64,000 nt of DNA from Flavobacterium ammonificans. Lineage in GTDB: Bacteria; Bacteroidota; Bacteroidia; Flavobacteriales; Flavobacteriaceae. Position 1 is the stretch's first letter. Each line of letters begins with the position of its first letter. Both the position numbers and the translations under genes were made by a program. Shown here piece by piece: positions 13,101 through 18,595 of this stretch. Location of the stretch: the NCBI RefSeq assembly GCF_020886115.1, contig NZ_AP025185.1, forward strand, positions 620,001-684,000. Reading direction: 5' to 3'. The notes below the pieces were generated by a model. That model made no database searches. It saw nothing but the letters and a program-made list of their open reading frames with translations, and was not told the DNA's origin.

Positions 13101-16036
13101 CCAACTCTTGGAGCATTAGTTGTAATATTTCCGCCAATGGTTAGCGTACTTCCAGTAGCAGCAGCAATTGTTCCGCCAAAGGCACTGATAGCAATGGTGT
13201 TGGAAATCGTGGATGTAGCATTCGCCAACAACATACCGCCAGCCCCAATACTTATTGAACCTGTAGAGAGATTAGTACCACTCGATCCGCCAGAAGCAAC
13301 TGATAAAATTCCTCCAGAAATTGTAGTGGTGCCTGTATAAGTATTAGCGCCAGTAAGTGTTTGAGTGCCTGTGCCTTCTTTGGTCAGTCTCAGTACTGGA
13401 GAGAGAGAATTTGCTATGACTCCACTAAAAGTGGCCGACCCATTGTCATGGCCCAAAGATAAAGAGAATGAGCTTACTTCTCCTGGTGCATCTACTCTAC
13501 CGTTACCACTTAGCGCACCAATTCTCATCACGGTAGTAGTACTTCTAGCGTAAAGGTTTAGAAAAGTATTTGCGCCGTCCAGAAAAATCGGTGAAGTCGC
13601 ATTGATATCTGCATTTTCAAGCCAGAAATTGCCATGGTTAGTCACTGTCACAAGGCCTGAGATCGTAGTATTTCCATTCAAGATTAAACGATTCTGATAC
13701 TGTCCCCTTGCACTAGTCGTGCCAGTCACATTCCATGTGCCAGCACCAGATGCCCCTGTAACAAAGAAAGCACCACCAACCCCTCCATTAGTGCCGTCGA
13801 AGATAACATTCGCATTGTTTACTATGCCACCTGTCAACTGTCTATCTGCAGTTGATGATGGTGCTAATCTCAGCGTTCCGGTACTCACTGTTGTGAGTCC
13901 TGTGTAAGTGTTAATACCAGTCAGTGATAATGTACCTGCGCCTTGCTTGGTAAGCGTTGTGCCTGTGCCAGAAATAACACCAGTCAATGAGCTTGATGTG
14001 TTGTCAGTATTAACGATCAAGTTTGTTAAGTTGGTAATATTTCCAGAACCTGTAATTAATCCAGAGGTTGAAGTTAAAGTTAAACTTCTGCCGCCTGTTG
14101 TAAATCCTGAATTAGATGAGAGACCCGTTTCCCTCAGATTTTGAATCTCAAGAGATTCATTCCAAGTATCTTCATTGAGATTATTCCATGTTCTTAGAAA
14201 TCCATTTTGAGTAGCTCTAAAAGTAATATCAACAAATATGTCATTGAAGTTGTTACGGCCATGATTAGTATTATGGCCTATTGAATAAAGAGTACCATCG
14301 TTGGCTCCATGGTCAAATAGAAATGAACCATTATTGACATTGGCATTTGACCAAAAAATAAAGAAATTGTTTTGTCTTGAAGTGGTCGAGGTGCTAAACA
14401 TCAGCTCTCCCCTCTCGTTGTCCCAAGTATCCCAATACCAGAGTCGTAATGAGTACTCTCGCCCAGCAACAATGTTGGCGCTATAGCCCGTGTCATCCTT
14501 ACCAGTAGGACCACCCCAACTGATCAGCACAGTGGGTGCTGTGATGCTATATTGAATATTTGTAATCGAAGTAGAGCCGGATCCAAGACTAAGTGAACCA
14601 GCCCCTGTATCAAAGCTAACGTTACCGTTACCTGACTGTCTTAGGTGAAAAATATTCGATGAATTAAAACTTAGTGCACCTCCACTAGATGTTATGGATT
14701 GAGTACCGCTGGTTTTCTGGAAGTGAACATCTTGGGCGCTAAATGATATACTCCCACCGTTGGTAGAAATATCCCCGTTTAAATAAACTTGATCACCTGT
14801 GGCGTTGAAATTGATGTTTAAACGACCTGAGCTAGTTGCAGAAATATTGCCCTGAATATAAATATCAGCATCAGCGGTTAGGGTGAGGGTTCTATTATTT
14901 GAGCCGGTATAGGAAAAATTCGCCATAAAGACAATATTCCCATAACCATAACTTTCGGTATTTATACCTCCATTCGTTGTATTAACTGTCGAGATAGTAA
15001 CATCGCCGTTATTTAAATTAGTAGCAAGGGTGGATAGCTCCCCAGCATCCAAGAAAAAATCATATGGATCTAAGAACCATAGACCGGCACTTCCATCAAA
15101 AGCTAGGGTATTTATATTCACACCAACATAATCTAATTTAGCACCAGATGTCTCAACATTTCCACCCTTACCTGAAACAACTCCCCCTTTAGCAAAAACA
15201 CTACCCTTTACTGCGGTGACAGAGTTTGAATTTTTAATATCAGACCAAAGAACAACTGTTCCACCATTTCCATTTTGAGTCGCGCTTGCGTCTATTACTG
15301 CACCGGATTCCATCGTCACAGTGGTGGCTTGATATATCGCCTTGGGATCAGAAAAAACACGACGCTCGGCGCTTGCTCCACCTTGCCAATCGCCCCCAAT
15401 TAAAATAGCGCCACCGCCTTGCTCCCCTTGAGCTAAAATTGTAGACTGATCCTCCAATTTGATGTGGTCAGATTCAATCACAATTTTTCCTCCATATTGA
15501 ACTGAAGAGGCGTCTAATTTACCCTTAATAACAATAGAATTAATAGTGCTGTCAGATAAAGACTGTGGGGTTTTCAACGCGCGTAAACGGATGCTACCCC
15601 CATTGGTTTCTAATAAGGCTAAATTCGCTACAGCAATTGTACCATCTGTTTCAATGTTAAGGTTTAAGGTTCCGTTGGTTGCGTAAATTTTTGAATTATC
15701 TAGAAAAGTGATTGACCCTGAATTCTTATTTACAATAGTTAAATTGGCGGTTCCTGATGAATTTTTGTGTATCTGTCCAGAAAATATAATAGCGCCTTCG
15801 CTTTCAACATGTACCTCTTTGTTTTGGTTCAAGTAATTTTCAATCAATGTCGCTGGCAACTCGGCATTGGCTTTAACTTTAATAATTATTGGATTATTTT
15901 CTGCTATGTTAGAATCAATAGAAGAAATTTGTTGAGGGCTAGTTTCTGAAATTAATTTATTTTGGGCCACAACAAAAGTGTTGATCAAGATCAAAGAAAA
16001 AATAGTTGGAAAGATCTTATGAAGATTAAAATTCAT
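1..16036 (-). CDS. Giant repetitive surface adhesin (MBG/YDG/PATR repeats), C-terminus outside the window
   Basis: The frame opens at an ATG at 16036 and stays in register at the anchors I checked (15073, 11515, 1186 and 4-2), giving at least 5,345 codons with no stop noticed. Residues 1-24 are a Sec signal peptide ending VVA before Q25. Residues ~50-330 resemble the start of filamentous-haemagglutinin-like adhesins and include GLWFLDPYDF near 318-327, a motif I associate with proteobacterial adhesins. Then follow autotransporter-associated beta-strand repeats (12.1-13.9 and 7.1-8.3 kb), a ~116-residue beta-solenoid repeat (9.7-11 kb), a 13-unit YDG block (1.18-4.72 kb) and MBG modules with YGD motifs (below 1.18 kb). 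The protein is rich in Thr, Ser, Gly, Asn and Ala and nearly free of Cys. It is probably exported to the cell surface, but the anchoring or T9SS signal would lie beyond base 1. The repeat part is GC-richer than its neighbours, which suggests transfer. The adhesion role is inferred from the family. Confidence 0.9.
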   Translation of the reverse strand, partial: MNFNLHKIFPTIFSLILINTFVVAQNKLISETSPQQISSIDSNIAENNPIIIKVKANAELPATLIENYLNQNKEVHVESEGAIIFSGQIHKNSSGTANLTIVNKNSGSITFLDNSKIYATNGTLNLNIETDGTIAVANLALLETNGGSIRLRALKTPQSLSDSTINSIVIKGKLDASSVQYGGKIVIESDHIKLEDQSTILAQGEQGGGAILIGGDWQGGASAERRVFSDPKAIYQATTVTMESGAVIDASATQNGNGGTVVLWSDIKNSNSVTAVKGSVFAKGGVVSGKGGNVETSGAKLDYVGVNINTLAFDGSAGLWFLDPYDFFLDAGELSTLATNLNNGDVTISTVNTTNGGINTESYGYGNIVFMANFSYTGSNNRTLTLTADADIYIQGNISATSSGRLNINFNATGDQVYLNGDISTNGGSISFSAQDVHFQKTSGTQSITSSGGALSFNSSNIFHLRQSGNGNVSFDTGAGSLSLGSGSTSITNIQYSITAPTVLISWGGPTGKDDTGYSANIVAGREYSLRLWYWDTWDNERGELMFSTSTTSRQNNFFIFWSNANVNNGSFLFDHGANDGTLYSIGHNTNHGRNNFNDIFVDITFRATQNGFLRTWNNLNEDTWNESLEIQNLRETGLSSNSGFTTGGRSLTLTSTSGLITGSGNITNLTNLIVNTDNTSSSLTGVISGTGTTLTKQGAGTLSLTGINTYTGLTTVSTGTLRLAPSSTADRQLTGGIVNNANVIFDGTNGGVGGAFFVTGASGAGTWNVTGTTSARGQYQNRLILNGNTTISGLVTVTNHGNFWLENADINATSPIFLDGANTFLNLYARSTTTVMRIGALSGNGRVDAPGEVSSFSLSLGHDNGSATFSGVIANSLSPVLRLTKEGTGTQTLTGANTYTGTTTISGGILSVASGGSSGTNLSTGSISIGAGGMLLANATSTISNTIAISAFGGTIAAATGSTLTIGGNITTNAPRVGASGYTGTVTFGNGLTSAAFVPTPSQPVVVSFGTLRFVGSNNNWQQGGGAAATTVPRITVDNGGTVDMGGIINNYDLANITLNNGIFTNSAANSTGPAKTVNLEIGSLGGTVSTATGTTLTINGVVSGSGNLTIGEAGKLGTVIFTGISNTYTASTFIIAGTLSIAAERSLGALPSSATAGSIILNGGTLLPTANITLSSNRGISIGTNGGTFNVDSARTLTYGGIIADVSGATGALTKSGAGTLTLFGENTYTGVTTISTGTLQIGNGSTSGSLGTGNVNNNATLIFNRSDDISVTNLISGTGALVKNAAGVLTLVGANTYSGGTTVSGGTLRAGISSTGTVTNGPFGTGLVTVGSGFTLDMNGFTVANALSLSGVGLSSAGALINSGAAASTTGSVTITAATSIGGSGAITMSGAVSASTHVVTILNAVGVTAENTSNSIAKVAITNSALILKTTASLEVNASSLSGATRLQSVSASRDITVLGAITNNTNANTLTLMASRDILISAPISGATGKSLTTNFYSDVDNSGGGGFKSTVSTATISTFGGDITIGGGTTDITAGCNGSFYCIAGFASSVASDAKGIHLLSSINAAGGNINLFGRGNATDSTAGAGIYINVTGNVLSTLGTGTITLNGVSTGAERGVYFVSGNISAGTGLISITGTARATNAFTGVRMDASAITSNGALSIAGTGGSNEYGVYIYGAGSFVVAGDITINGQNAQANQGTVLESAKMIQSTGGNISVTGVGRSKGLYINSSLVAGNSQTTPTAGGTITINAIGSSDYGLDINTGSLIAYGAISITVVGTSTHSFTLRGAGAKVRSASDITISATQGTWGLTMYDNSFIQSTGGNIAITSNGTGGGLYMGTTGGIYASSNTASPTTTPTVGGTLTINATGSTAYGIQMASGSLVSFGAMNLTARGAGGYQGSYIYGAGTFLAVGNITVDSATSGGHWGLDFSASRIMQSTAGNILITAVGNFGMYVNGTIAASTSTTDTSATTVPATGGSITINATGRTQQGLEIGAGSLFANNAISINGSATGGYYGVNFSGAGTTKAIGNITINASNTGAQWAFYQYDSRITQSTTGNINIKATALSGHGVYINGGGLVAGNNTTTPTAGGNITINSTSGANNINGAALRLDGTSTKIIAYGDIDIFANGAAAGLNVANQQGHGIILWGGAQVIRSYAGNLSMTGYATRSVGGDCTNWACISGGITLYSGGVTLQAYNDLTMNGVSGQGIGLYLTFTNSTGGGITAERGNIVMNGLSNNASYGGSVIRLPIIATLGSVTISAAGQAYGYFQDAWQGTVSAKNDVNIIGYATTGDGIYHGIGSISSSDGDVILSGTTTSTNTGHYGIDSVSRPVSAINGSVTFQGSKLDTVFTLANAVANLNGATPRPLFAIADSASMASAATNGVNWTGAVTANTSTGYVLINAKAPSITGAVTAYGVALLANNQSYTLNNASNSIKAFAADIGSGSLNIATTSNLEIGSYGSVNGFTGNGLTITSTATVTQTKPISISALTLAGTGGVFDLDQANTVSASIALNSGTLKVSDAAALGSSSAPITMGTNSILLSNVNSLALSNPIVMSGAATINAPPAHTLTLSGIISSSANLTINRPTSNTGTVIFTGANTYTGTTTISAGTLQIGAGSTTGSLGTGAVTNNGSLVFNRSNNLTYANAISGSGSMRKEGAGVLTLNTGQSTYSGGTTVNAGTLILNDLYNNSNGVILGVLNVNANGTVQLTGSSSAFGWSANRVSTININGGLVEVVGTVQHIWNATLNFTGGGTLRSNSGTSSSSTTSYWEWGGVTVNVIDPTAEAVIAGRINLRSDLGTSTFTVADGAATNDLLISAAITEASAMGFTKASAGTMTVSGANTNTGAITVNAGTLAVANANGLGTTAGGVTVASSATLDLQNIAVGAEAITLNGGTIAASTGTSSHSGTVALGANSTVNVAGTQLTLSGIISGTNFGVTKIGAGTLILSNTNTYTGDTIISAGTLRTTGTLSTSTDVVMNNAAIWDLQATQTIASLSMASGNTIIRSAGTSSLTVNGTSTIANSIATSGNQTYTGAVSLAANTALTTTSNGTVTFSSTVNGANTLTINTHGTGDLTFTGSLGNTTPLTSLTATTDVFTAAALTLAGPVSVNAGTIAINGNLNTTAGTTSGDVLLKSAGDILVGANRSITTSGGDVVLWSNSDNQLTNGSIALRNGSSIVTGSGSVTGGSIWLGGGSDGATWNGLSVGGGYAVPGTSFVASTGGSAVTAAVYLEGSSILSFGGAIKIAGDAGNADWGIVTFGQVNVNAGSGAIELDGQASNTSGNRTGILFGVHDLSLASTVNISSSASGNAITIRGVSRGTDDAVHISGTVNITSSSTGNIEINGNALGAGRSIVAGGYYNGILNVYASSGDITLNGNSKAVQVATRFMNGLTAGPSKINIGQGGSITSSTSNVFIIGDTIALADGGMAITTSGKVSVQPSGTSFGSAFTFPISNLALSSSITGLTLGKVGNTANITIGGTTTIAGPITLIGGTLAINSALTATNSTLNLTASTAITQTAAIVANDLVLQGAGNITLTNASNNVASISGGDVTRLGNLSFTDASVGLTVNNISSGSSGTNGTIQIETLQGNITLAQNLNTTSTSVNAIILNAGKNTAAGTITGGDILVSGTPTITMGTGGIAKLYSGSVSGSTGLTDFVGIGSGRFRYNSDEATTNFTTALTAGLNAIYRQAIAVTITTDSQSVTHGDSISLTGTTSGLVNGDAASYTISSAAYSTLNNLKAGSYTVVGGGVLGFGYSVTATNGTLTVAQKAITITGTTASDKVYNADRVATLVTTSSAIANGATSANDNKFYTGDAVSLVKTGAAATFADKNVADGKAVTVTGFSLSGADATNYTLVQPIGLTANITKADLVVTGITASNRVYNATDVAVLGGTATVSPLSNDVVTVGGTASGVFADKNVGNSKAITITGVTISGTDAGNYNLVQQTDLTANITKADLLVTGITASNRVYDTTLTAVLGGTAAVSPLGSDLVTVGGTAAGIFADKNVGNGKAITITGVTISGTDAGNYNLVQQTDLTANITKADLVVTGITASNRVYNATDVAVLDGTATVSPLSNDVVTVGGTASGVFADKNVGNGKAITITGVTISGTDAGNYNLVQQTGLSANITKADLAVTGITASNRVYNATDVAVLGGTATVSPLSNDVVTVGGTASGVFADKNVGNGKAITITGVTISGTDAGNYNLVQQTGLTADVTAKSITITGTTASDKVYNANTTAVLVTTNSVLNNGAAAANDNKFYTTDTVSLVKTGAAATFADKNVADGKAVTVTGFSLSGADATNYTLVQPIGLSANITKADLVVTGITASNRVYNATDVAVLGGTATVSPLSNDVVTVGGTASGVFADKNVGNSKAITITGVTISGTDAGNYNLVQQTGLTADVTAKSITITGTTASDKVYNANTTAVLVTTNSVLNNGAAAANDNKFYTTDTVSLVKTGAAATFADKNVADGKAVTVTGFSLSGADATNYTLVQPTGLTANITKADLLVTGITASNRVYDTTLTAVLGGTAAVSPLGSDLVTVGGTAAGIFADKNVGNGKAITITGVTISGTDAGNYNLVQQTGLTADVTAKSITITGTTASDKVYNANTTAVLVTTNSVLNNGAAAANDNKFYTTDTVSLVKTGAAATFADKNVADGKAVTVTGFSLSGADATNYTLVQPTGLTANITKADLLVTGITASNRVYDTTLTAVLGGTAAVSPLGSDLVTVGGTAAGIFADKNVGNGKAITITGVTISGTDAGNYNLVQQTDLTANITKADLVVTGITASNRVYNATDVAVLDGTATVSPLSNDVVTVGGTASGVFADKNVGNGKAITITGVTISGTDAGNYNLVQQTGLSANITKADLAVTGITASNRVYNATDVAVLGGTATVSPLSNDVVTVGGTAAGIFADKNVGNSKAITITGVTISGTDAGNYNLVQQTGLTADVTTATLTYNATTATSVYGSIPSVDAGTVTGFMGNETSSVLTGTLLFSTTATGTSNVGSYAITGSGLSSVNYQFVQAAANNTALTITPKALSVTASAQSTTYGTALNLGTSAFSTTGLVNSDTVSAVTLLQDGNSTVPGTQGAGTYSGATDGILASAAQGTGLSNYDITYVPGTLTINKATLTVTADDKTRVYGDTNPSLTYSITGYLNSQDATSAGITGAPTISTTATASSNVTTYAITSAANDLAAANYQFSYVDGTLTINRRPVTVTADNKTRVYGDANPVLTFAVATDGAGTSRGMYNSQTLSGAVTTTAGSSTNVGNVSITQGTVTNTDNANYDITYNNGTLAITARPITLTATDRTKVYGDALTLGTSAFTKTAGTYANSELATAV
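1183..4719 (-). repeat. 13-unit near-identical YDG-domain tandem array (87- and 99-residue units)
   Basis: Units begin at 1183, 1444, 1705, 1966, 2263, 2524, 2821, 3082, 3379, 3640, 3901, 4162 and 4423. Nine are 261 bp (A, 87 residues, motif ASNRVYN/D) and four are 297 bp (B, 99 residues, motif ASDKVYNA), in the order A A A B A B A B A A A A B. The spacings add up exactly and all are multiples of three, so changes in copy number keep the frame. A, A, A at 1183-1965 recurs almost exactly at 3379-4161, an offset of 2,196 bp, showing segmental duplication of several units. The motifs fit the YDG domain of bacterial surface proteins. Confidence 0.9.
4720..4990 (-). repeat. MBG-type module joining the YDG array to the upstream solenoid
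   Basis: The minus strand encodes a module with a HGDSISLTG motif and the closing strand ATNGTLTVAQKAITITG, which leads directly into the first YDG unit. The HGD variant replaces the usual YGD. It is a single diverged MBG-like domain at the border between the beta-solenoid part and the Ig-like repeat stalk. Confidence 0.6.
7130..8260 (-). repeat. Autotransporter-associated beta-strand repeats (membrane-distal cluster 2)
   Basis: At least three copies of the motif GAGTLxLxxxNTYTGxTxISAGTLQ-like occur on the minus strand, with the conserved NTYTG step near 7150, 8000 and 8210. This is the signature of the PATR family found in passenger domains of surface proteins. The copies are diverged at both DNA and protein level, unlike the YDG array. 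Confidence 0.75.
9700..11000 (-). repeat. Long-period (~116-residue) beta-solenoid repeat
   Basis: A block opening TAGGxxTINATG, followed by YGxxxxxGSL, a second IxITxxG strand, a GAGxxxAxGDITI strand and SxxxQSTxGNI, recurs about four times. The opening TPTxGG motifs fall near 9747, 10090, 10441 and 10789, spacing of about 343-351 bp. The alternating short G-rich strands are typical of right-handed beta-helix adhesins. I do not recognise a named Pfam family for the whole unit. Confidence 0.6.
12110..13920 (-). repeat. Autotransporter-associated beta-strand repeats (cluster 1)
   Basis: Five copies of the NTYTGxTTIS(T/G)GTL motif are readable on the minus strand near 12130, 12340, 12645, 13340 and 13900. 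Each is preceded by SGTGxLxKxGAGTLxLxG. This is the PATR signature of passenger-domain proteins. Spacing is irregular (~200-700 bp), so additional diverged strands separate the recognisable ones. Confidence 0.8.
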
Positions 16037-16089
16037 ATTTTCAATATAATTTTTACTTTTAAACAATTCTAATTATATAACAAATAATC

Positions 16090-16542
16090 TCAAACCGAAA
16101 ACTCTTTGTTAACTGTTAAATCACAGCTTGTATTGTTCACTGTTTGTTTTCCTCGAAGAATAGTAGACATATTTAAACCGGCTCTTGCGCTCAAGAAAAA
16201 GAAATAAGAATCATAAAATTGATAGTCAACGGTACTTTGAATTCCCAAATAGGTGGTTTTCCACTCTAGTGTGTTGAGAGAGGTTTCGGCAATAGCATTG
16301 AAATCGTTGATAGTGACACTACCGCTGTATTTTAAATCTTTGAAATTTTTGTATTTCAAAACGTCAGTATACTCAAATTCATAGGCGTCACCAACACCGT
16401 TAATGTCCAATTTCTCTGTAAAGGCAGAACGATTTTTGTACGAGAAAGTACTGAAGTTTTTTTCCGTGTTGAAAAAAACGCCTTGAGAGTAGATTGAAAA
16501 ACTGATGAGAAAAAAAAGGATGTGGGGTACAATTTTTTTCAT
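16090..16542 (-). CDS. Short exported barrel-like protein, possibly truncated
   Basis: A 150-residue protein with a clear signal peptide (MKKIVPHILFFLISFSIYSQ) followed by a strand-rich region with alternating aromatic residues (YDSYFFFLSARAGLNMS), suggesting an outer-membrane or periplasmic beta protein. The end at NKEFSV is abrupt, in mid-pattern and without the usual C-terminal aromatic strand, so it may be a truncated remnant of a longer barrel. Its start is 8 bp below the T9SS-sorted gene upstream, and its stop is 53 bp above the giant adhesin, so the three genes are probably one transcript. I do not recognise a named family. A helper role in adhesin export or anchoring is only inferred from position. 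Confidence 0.7.
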   Translation of the reverse strand: MKKIVPHILFFLISFSIYSQGVFFNTEKNFSTFSYKNRSAFTEKLDINGVGDAYEFEYTDVLKYKNFKDLKYSGSVTINDFNAIAETSLNTLEWKTTYLGIQSTVDYQFYDSYFFFLSARAGLNMSTILRGKQTVNNTSCDLTVNKEFSV

Positions 16543-16550
16543 TTTTTAAG

Positions 16551-17036
16551 TTATTTAGATTTAAGAATTGCGGTTCCGAAGGAATAATTGGTGCCTTCCA
16601 ATTTGACAAAATATTCGCCTGCGGCAAGCATCAGGTTGTTGATGGTAAGTACTTGATTTGGTGCTTCTTTTTCTTGGTGTTCCAAAAGACGTCCGTGAAT
16701 ATCAAATAATGAAAAAGAGATTTTGCCCGGAACGGGATGATCCATTTTAAAATTTACTTGATCGGTAATTGGATTTGGAAAAACCGTGGTTTTATTTTCT
16801 ATTGGCTTTATGGGAGCCGCCGAAGAGGATTTACTCTGCTGAAAACCTTGGCTAACGATCATCTTTCCGTTTACCGAGGTTCCAATGGTGGATTGTTGAG
16901 CAAATGTTTGGCTCACCACAATACCCTTGGATGTAGTGGCAACCTTACCTTGAGCGGACAACATTTGACGATGTAACTGTTGGCCAAAGGCTACTCCTGT
17001 GAAAAAAAATAAAAATAAAAATCGCATGACACTCAT
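16551..17036 (-). CDS. Small secreted protein with T9SS type A C-terminal sorting domain
   Basis: 161 residues: a signal peptide (residues 1-18, ending VAFGQ), a short middle region with two related IVVSQTFAQQ / MIVSQGFQQ stretches, a Ser/Ala/Pro linker, and a C-terminal domain from about residue 83 with VFPNPITDQVNFK, a FDIHGRLL strand and a final AGEYFVKLEG strand. That pattern is the type A sorting domain recognised by the type IX secretion system, so the protein should reach the cell surface. It is the first gene of the adhesin set, 8 bp from the next gene. The function of the small middle part is unknown. I judge it a surface partner of the giant adhesin by position only. Confidence 0.85.
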   Translation of the reverse strand: MSVMRFLFLFFFTGVAFGQQLHRQMLSAQGKVATTSKGIVVSQTFAQQSTIGTSVNGKMIVSQGFQQSKSSSAAPIKPIENKTTVFPNPITDQVNFKMDHPVPGKISFSLFDIHGRLLEHQEKEAPNQVLTINNLMLAAGEYFVKLEGTNYSFGTAILKSK

Positions 17037-17086
17037 TTTTTAGAAATACTTTATCAATAAAATAGGTTTTTTTGCTGAATAACCCG

Positions 17087-17094
17087 CAAATTTA
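17087..17094 (-). promoter_or_regulatory. Candidate -7 box for the adhesin operon
   Basis: The minus strand reads TAAATTTG, a full match to the Bacteroidota -7 consensus TAnnTTTG, about 50 bp before the ATG at 17036. A TTTG lies 14 bp further upstream, which is closer than the usual ~17-20 bp, so the -33 assignment is weak. Confidence 0.45.
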
Positions 17095-17183
17095 TTGGCT
17101 TTGGCAGACAAAATCTATTCGTTTTGACAGAAATATGTCCTAAAAACAAAAAAACAGGACAAGTTTATTTGTTTTTAATTGAT

Positions 17184-17191
17184 TATATTTG
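17184..17191 (+). promoter_or_regulatory. Candidate -7 box for the AraC-type regulator
   Basis: TATATTTG matches TAnnTTTG and ends 19 bp before the ATG at 17211. It lies downstream of the possible TTG start at 17124, so transcription from here would make 17211 the real start. Confidence 0.4.
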
Positions 17192-17210
17192 TTTTCCTTA
17201 TCCCCACGTC

Positions 17211-18413
17211 ATGCTTTTAACTGTTTCTCTGTTTACGCTATTTTTATCTTTCGTTGTTTTAAAAAACAATTGGAGCGGAAATAAAACCGCCGTGTATTTA
17301 TCTTTTTTTTTACAAATTACAGCCATCTATGGCATTACCCATTATTTAATTCTTTACAGTCAATCGGCATTTTGGATTGCGATTTTTTACAACCACTTTA
17401 CCGCATTAATGTTGCTTCTTGGTCCGCTGTTGTATTTTTATGTGCGAGGTGTAATTAACGACACTTCTTCATTAACTAAAAAAGACTTGCTTCATTTTAT
17501 ACCTGCGCTTATTCACGGCATTGGATTAATTCCTTATCTAATTCTACCGTTTGAAGAAAAAATTAAAATTGCAAACTCCATTATTCTCGATATAGACGTG
17601 CTGACTAAAATTAATGTAAACTATTGGTATAGCGCAGGCACGAGCTTTCTCACTAGACCGATTCACTTATTAATTTACGCCATAGTAAGTTGTTATTTGG
17701 TTTGGACCAATTACAAAGTAAAAACAGAAGACAAAGACATTCCAAAAAAACAATTGGCTTTCAGTTACAGATGGATTGTAATTTTACTCACTACGGTTAT
17801 ATTACTTACACTAGGTTTTCTTTATATCACTGTATCCTCTTTAAGTTCAAAACCGAGCATAGGTTTAGAAAAATCCTATCCTCTATACCTTGTTATGGGG
17901 TTGACTTTTTGTTCAATTTCATTTTTTCTACTCTTATTCCCTACCATTTTATATGGAATTCCAAGACGTTTAAAAAACAGAAGGCCGTTTGAAAACAATG
18001 AAAATCAAATCAATTACAAATGGGAAAAGGATACCGCTACAAACGAACCTTTTGCAGAAATAGCGCAACAAATTCTGGAATATATTAAAACAGAGAAACC
18101 ATTTGTAGACCCGAGCTTCTCGATAAGTGATATTAGTTTTGCCTTGAAAATACCTCAAAACCACGTGAGTTACTGTATTCATGAAATACTAAACACCCGA
18201 TTCCCAAAGTTAAAATCGGAACTACGCGTACAATACGCAATTGATTTGTTGGAAAGTAATTCCAAAGAAGTGTTAACTATAGAAGCTATTGGCGAAAAAT
18301 CAGGCTTTAAAACACGCTCCAATTTTTATACAACCTTTAAAGATTTGACTGGCGTTACTCCCTCCGAATATATAGAAAATCAAAAGAAAAAAGGAGTGAG
18401 TTTTGTTCAATAA
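17211..18413 (+). CDS. Membrane-anchored AraC-family transcriptional regulator
   Basis: 400 residues from the ATG at 17211; the frame extends to a TTG at 17124, but a -7 box at 17184-17191 argues for 17211. The N-terminal ~250 residues form about six to seven hydrophobic helices (starting MLLTVSLFTLFLSFVVLKN). A C-terminal AraC-type double helix-turn-helix follows, with the second motif clear in IEAIGEKSGFKTRSNFYTTF and GVTPSEYIEN. Such 7TM-AraC proteins are common in Flavobacteria and are thought to sense envelope or external signals. The gene is divergent from the adhesin operon with 174 bp between the two starts, so control of the adhesin is plausible but not shown. Confidence 0.85.
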   Translation: MLLTVSLFTLFLSFVVLKNNWSGNKTAVYLSFFLQITAIYGITHYLILYSQSAFWIAIFYNHFTALMLLLGPLLYFYVRGVINDTSSLTKKDLLHFIPALIHGIGLIPYLILPFEEKIKIANSIILDIDVLTKINVNYWYSAGTSFLTRPIHLLIYAIVSCYLVWTNYKVKTEDKDIPKKQLAFSYRWIVILLTTVILLTLGFLYITVSSLSSKPSIGLEKSYPLYLVMGLTFCSISFFLLLFPTILYGIPRRLKNRRPFENNENQINYKWEKDTATNEPFAEIAQQILEYIKTEKPFVDPSFSISDISFALKIPQNHVSYCIHEILNTRFPKLKSELRVQYAIDLLESNSKEVLTIEAIGEKSGFKTRSNFYTTFKDLTGVTPSEYIENQKKKGVSFVQ

Positions 18414-18498
18414 CCGCCTTTTTTTCATTTCCATTTCTATTTTACATTTCTAGCCTCCTTATTTTTAAAGAAGTACTAAAAAATGCAAATTGCATCTC

Positions 18499-18528
18499 TT
18501 GTAACTTCAGAAAAAAAAACTATTTTTA
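18499..18528 (+). promoter_or_regulatory. Possible recA promoter
   Basis: TTG at 18499-18501 and TATTTTTA at 18521-18528 are separated by 19 bp. The -7 box deviates from TAnnTTTG in the last base. It lies 67 bp before the recA ATG. I saw no recognisable LexA-type box. Confidence 0.3.
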
Positions 18529-18595
18529 CGAAAACAAATTAGGGAAACCAATCCCTTCTATTCCCTTAATTGATAACCAAATAGATACATAAAAA

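Noticed and set aside
180..14144. Many plus-strand open frames with Pro/Val/Thr-rich products across the adhesin region
   Set aside because: All the longer ones lie in the same antisense frame of the minus-strand adhesin. Their composition is the mirror of Gly/Asn/Thr repeat codons, so they are shadows.
1..16036. Frameshifted or broken adhesin
   Set aside because: Anchors at 15073, 11515, 1186 and 4-2 are in the same frame as the ATG at 16036, and all repeat units are multiples of three.
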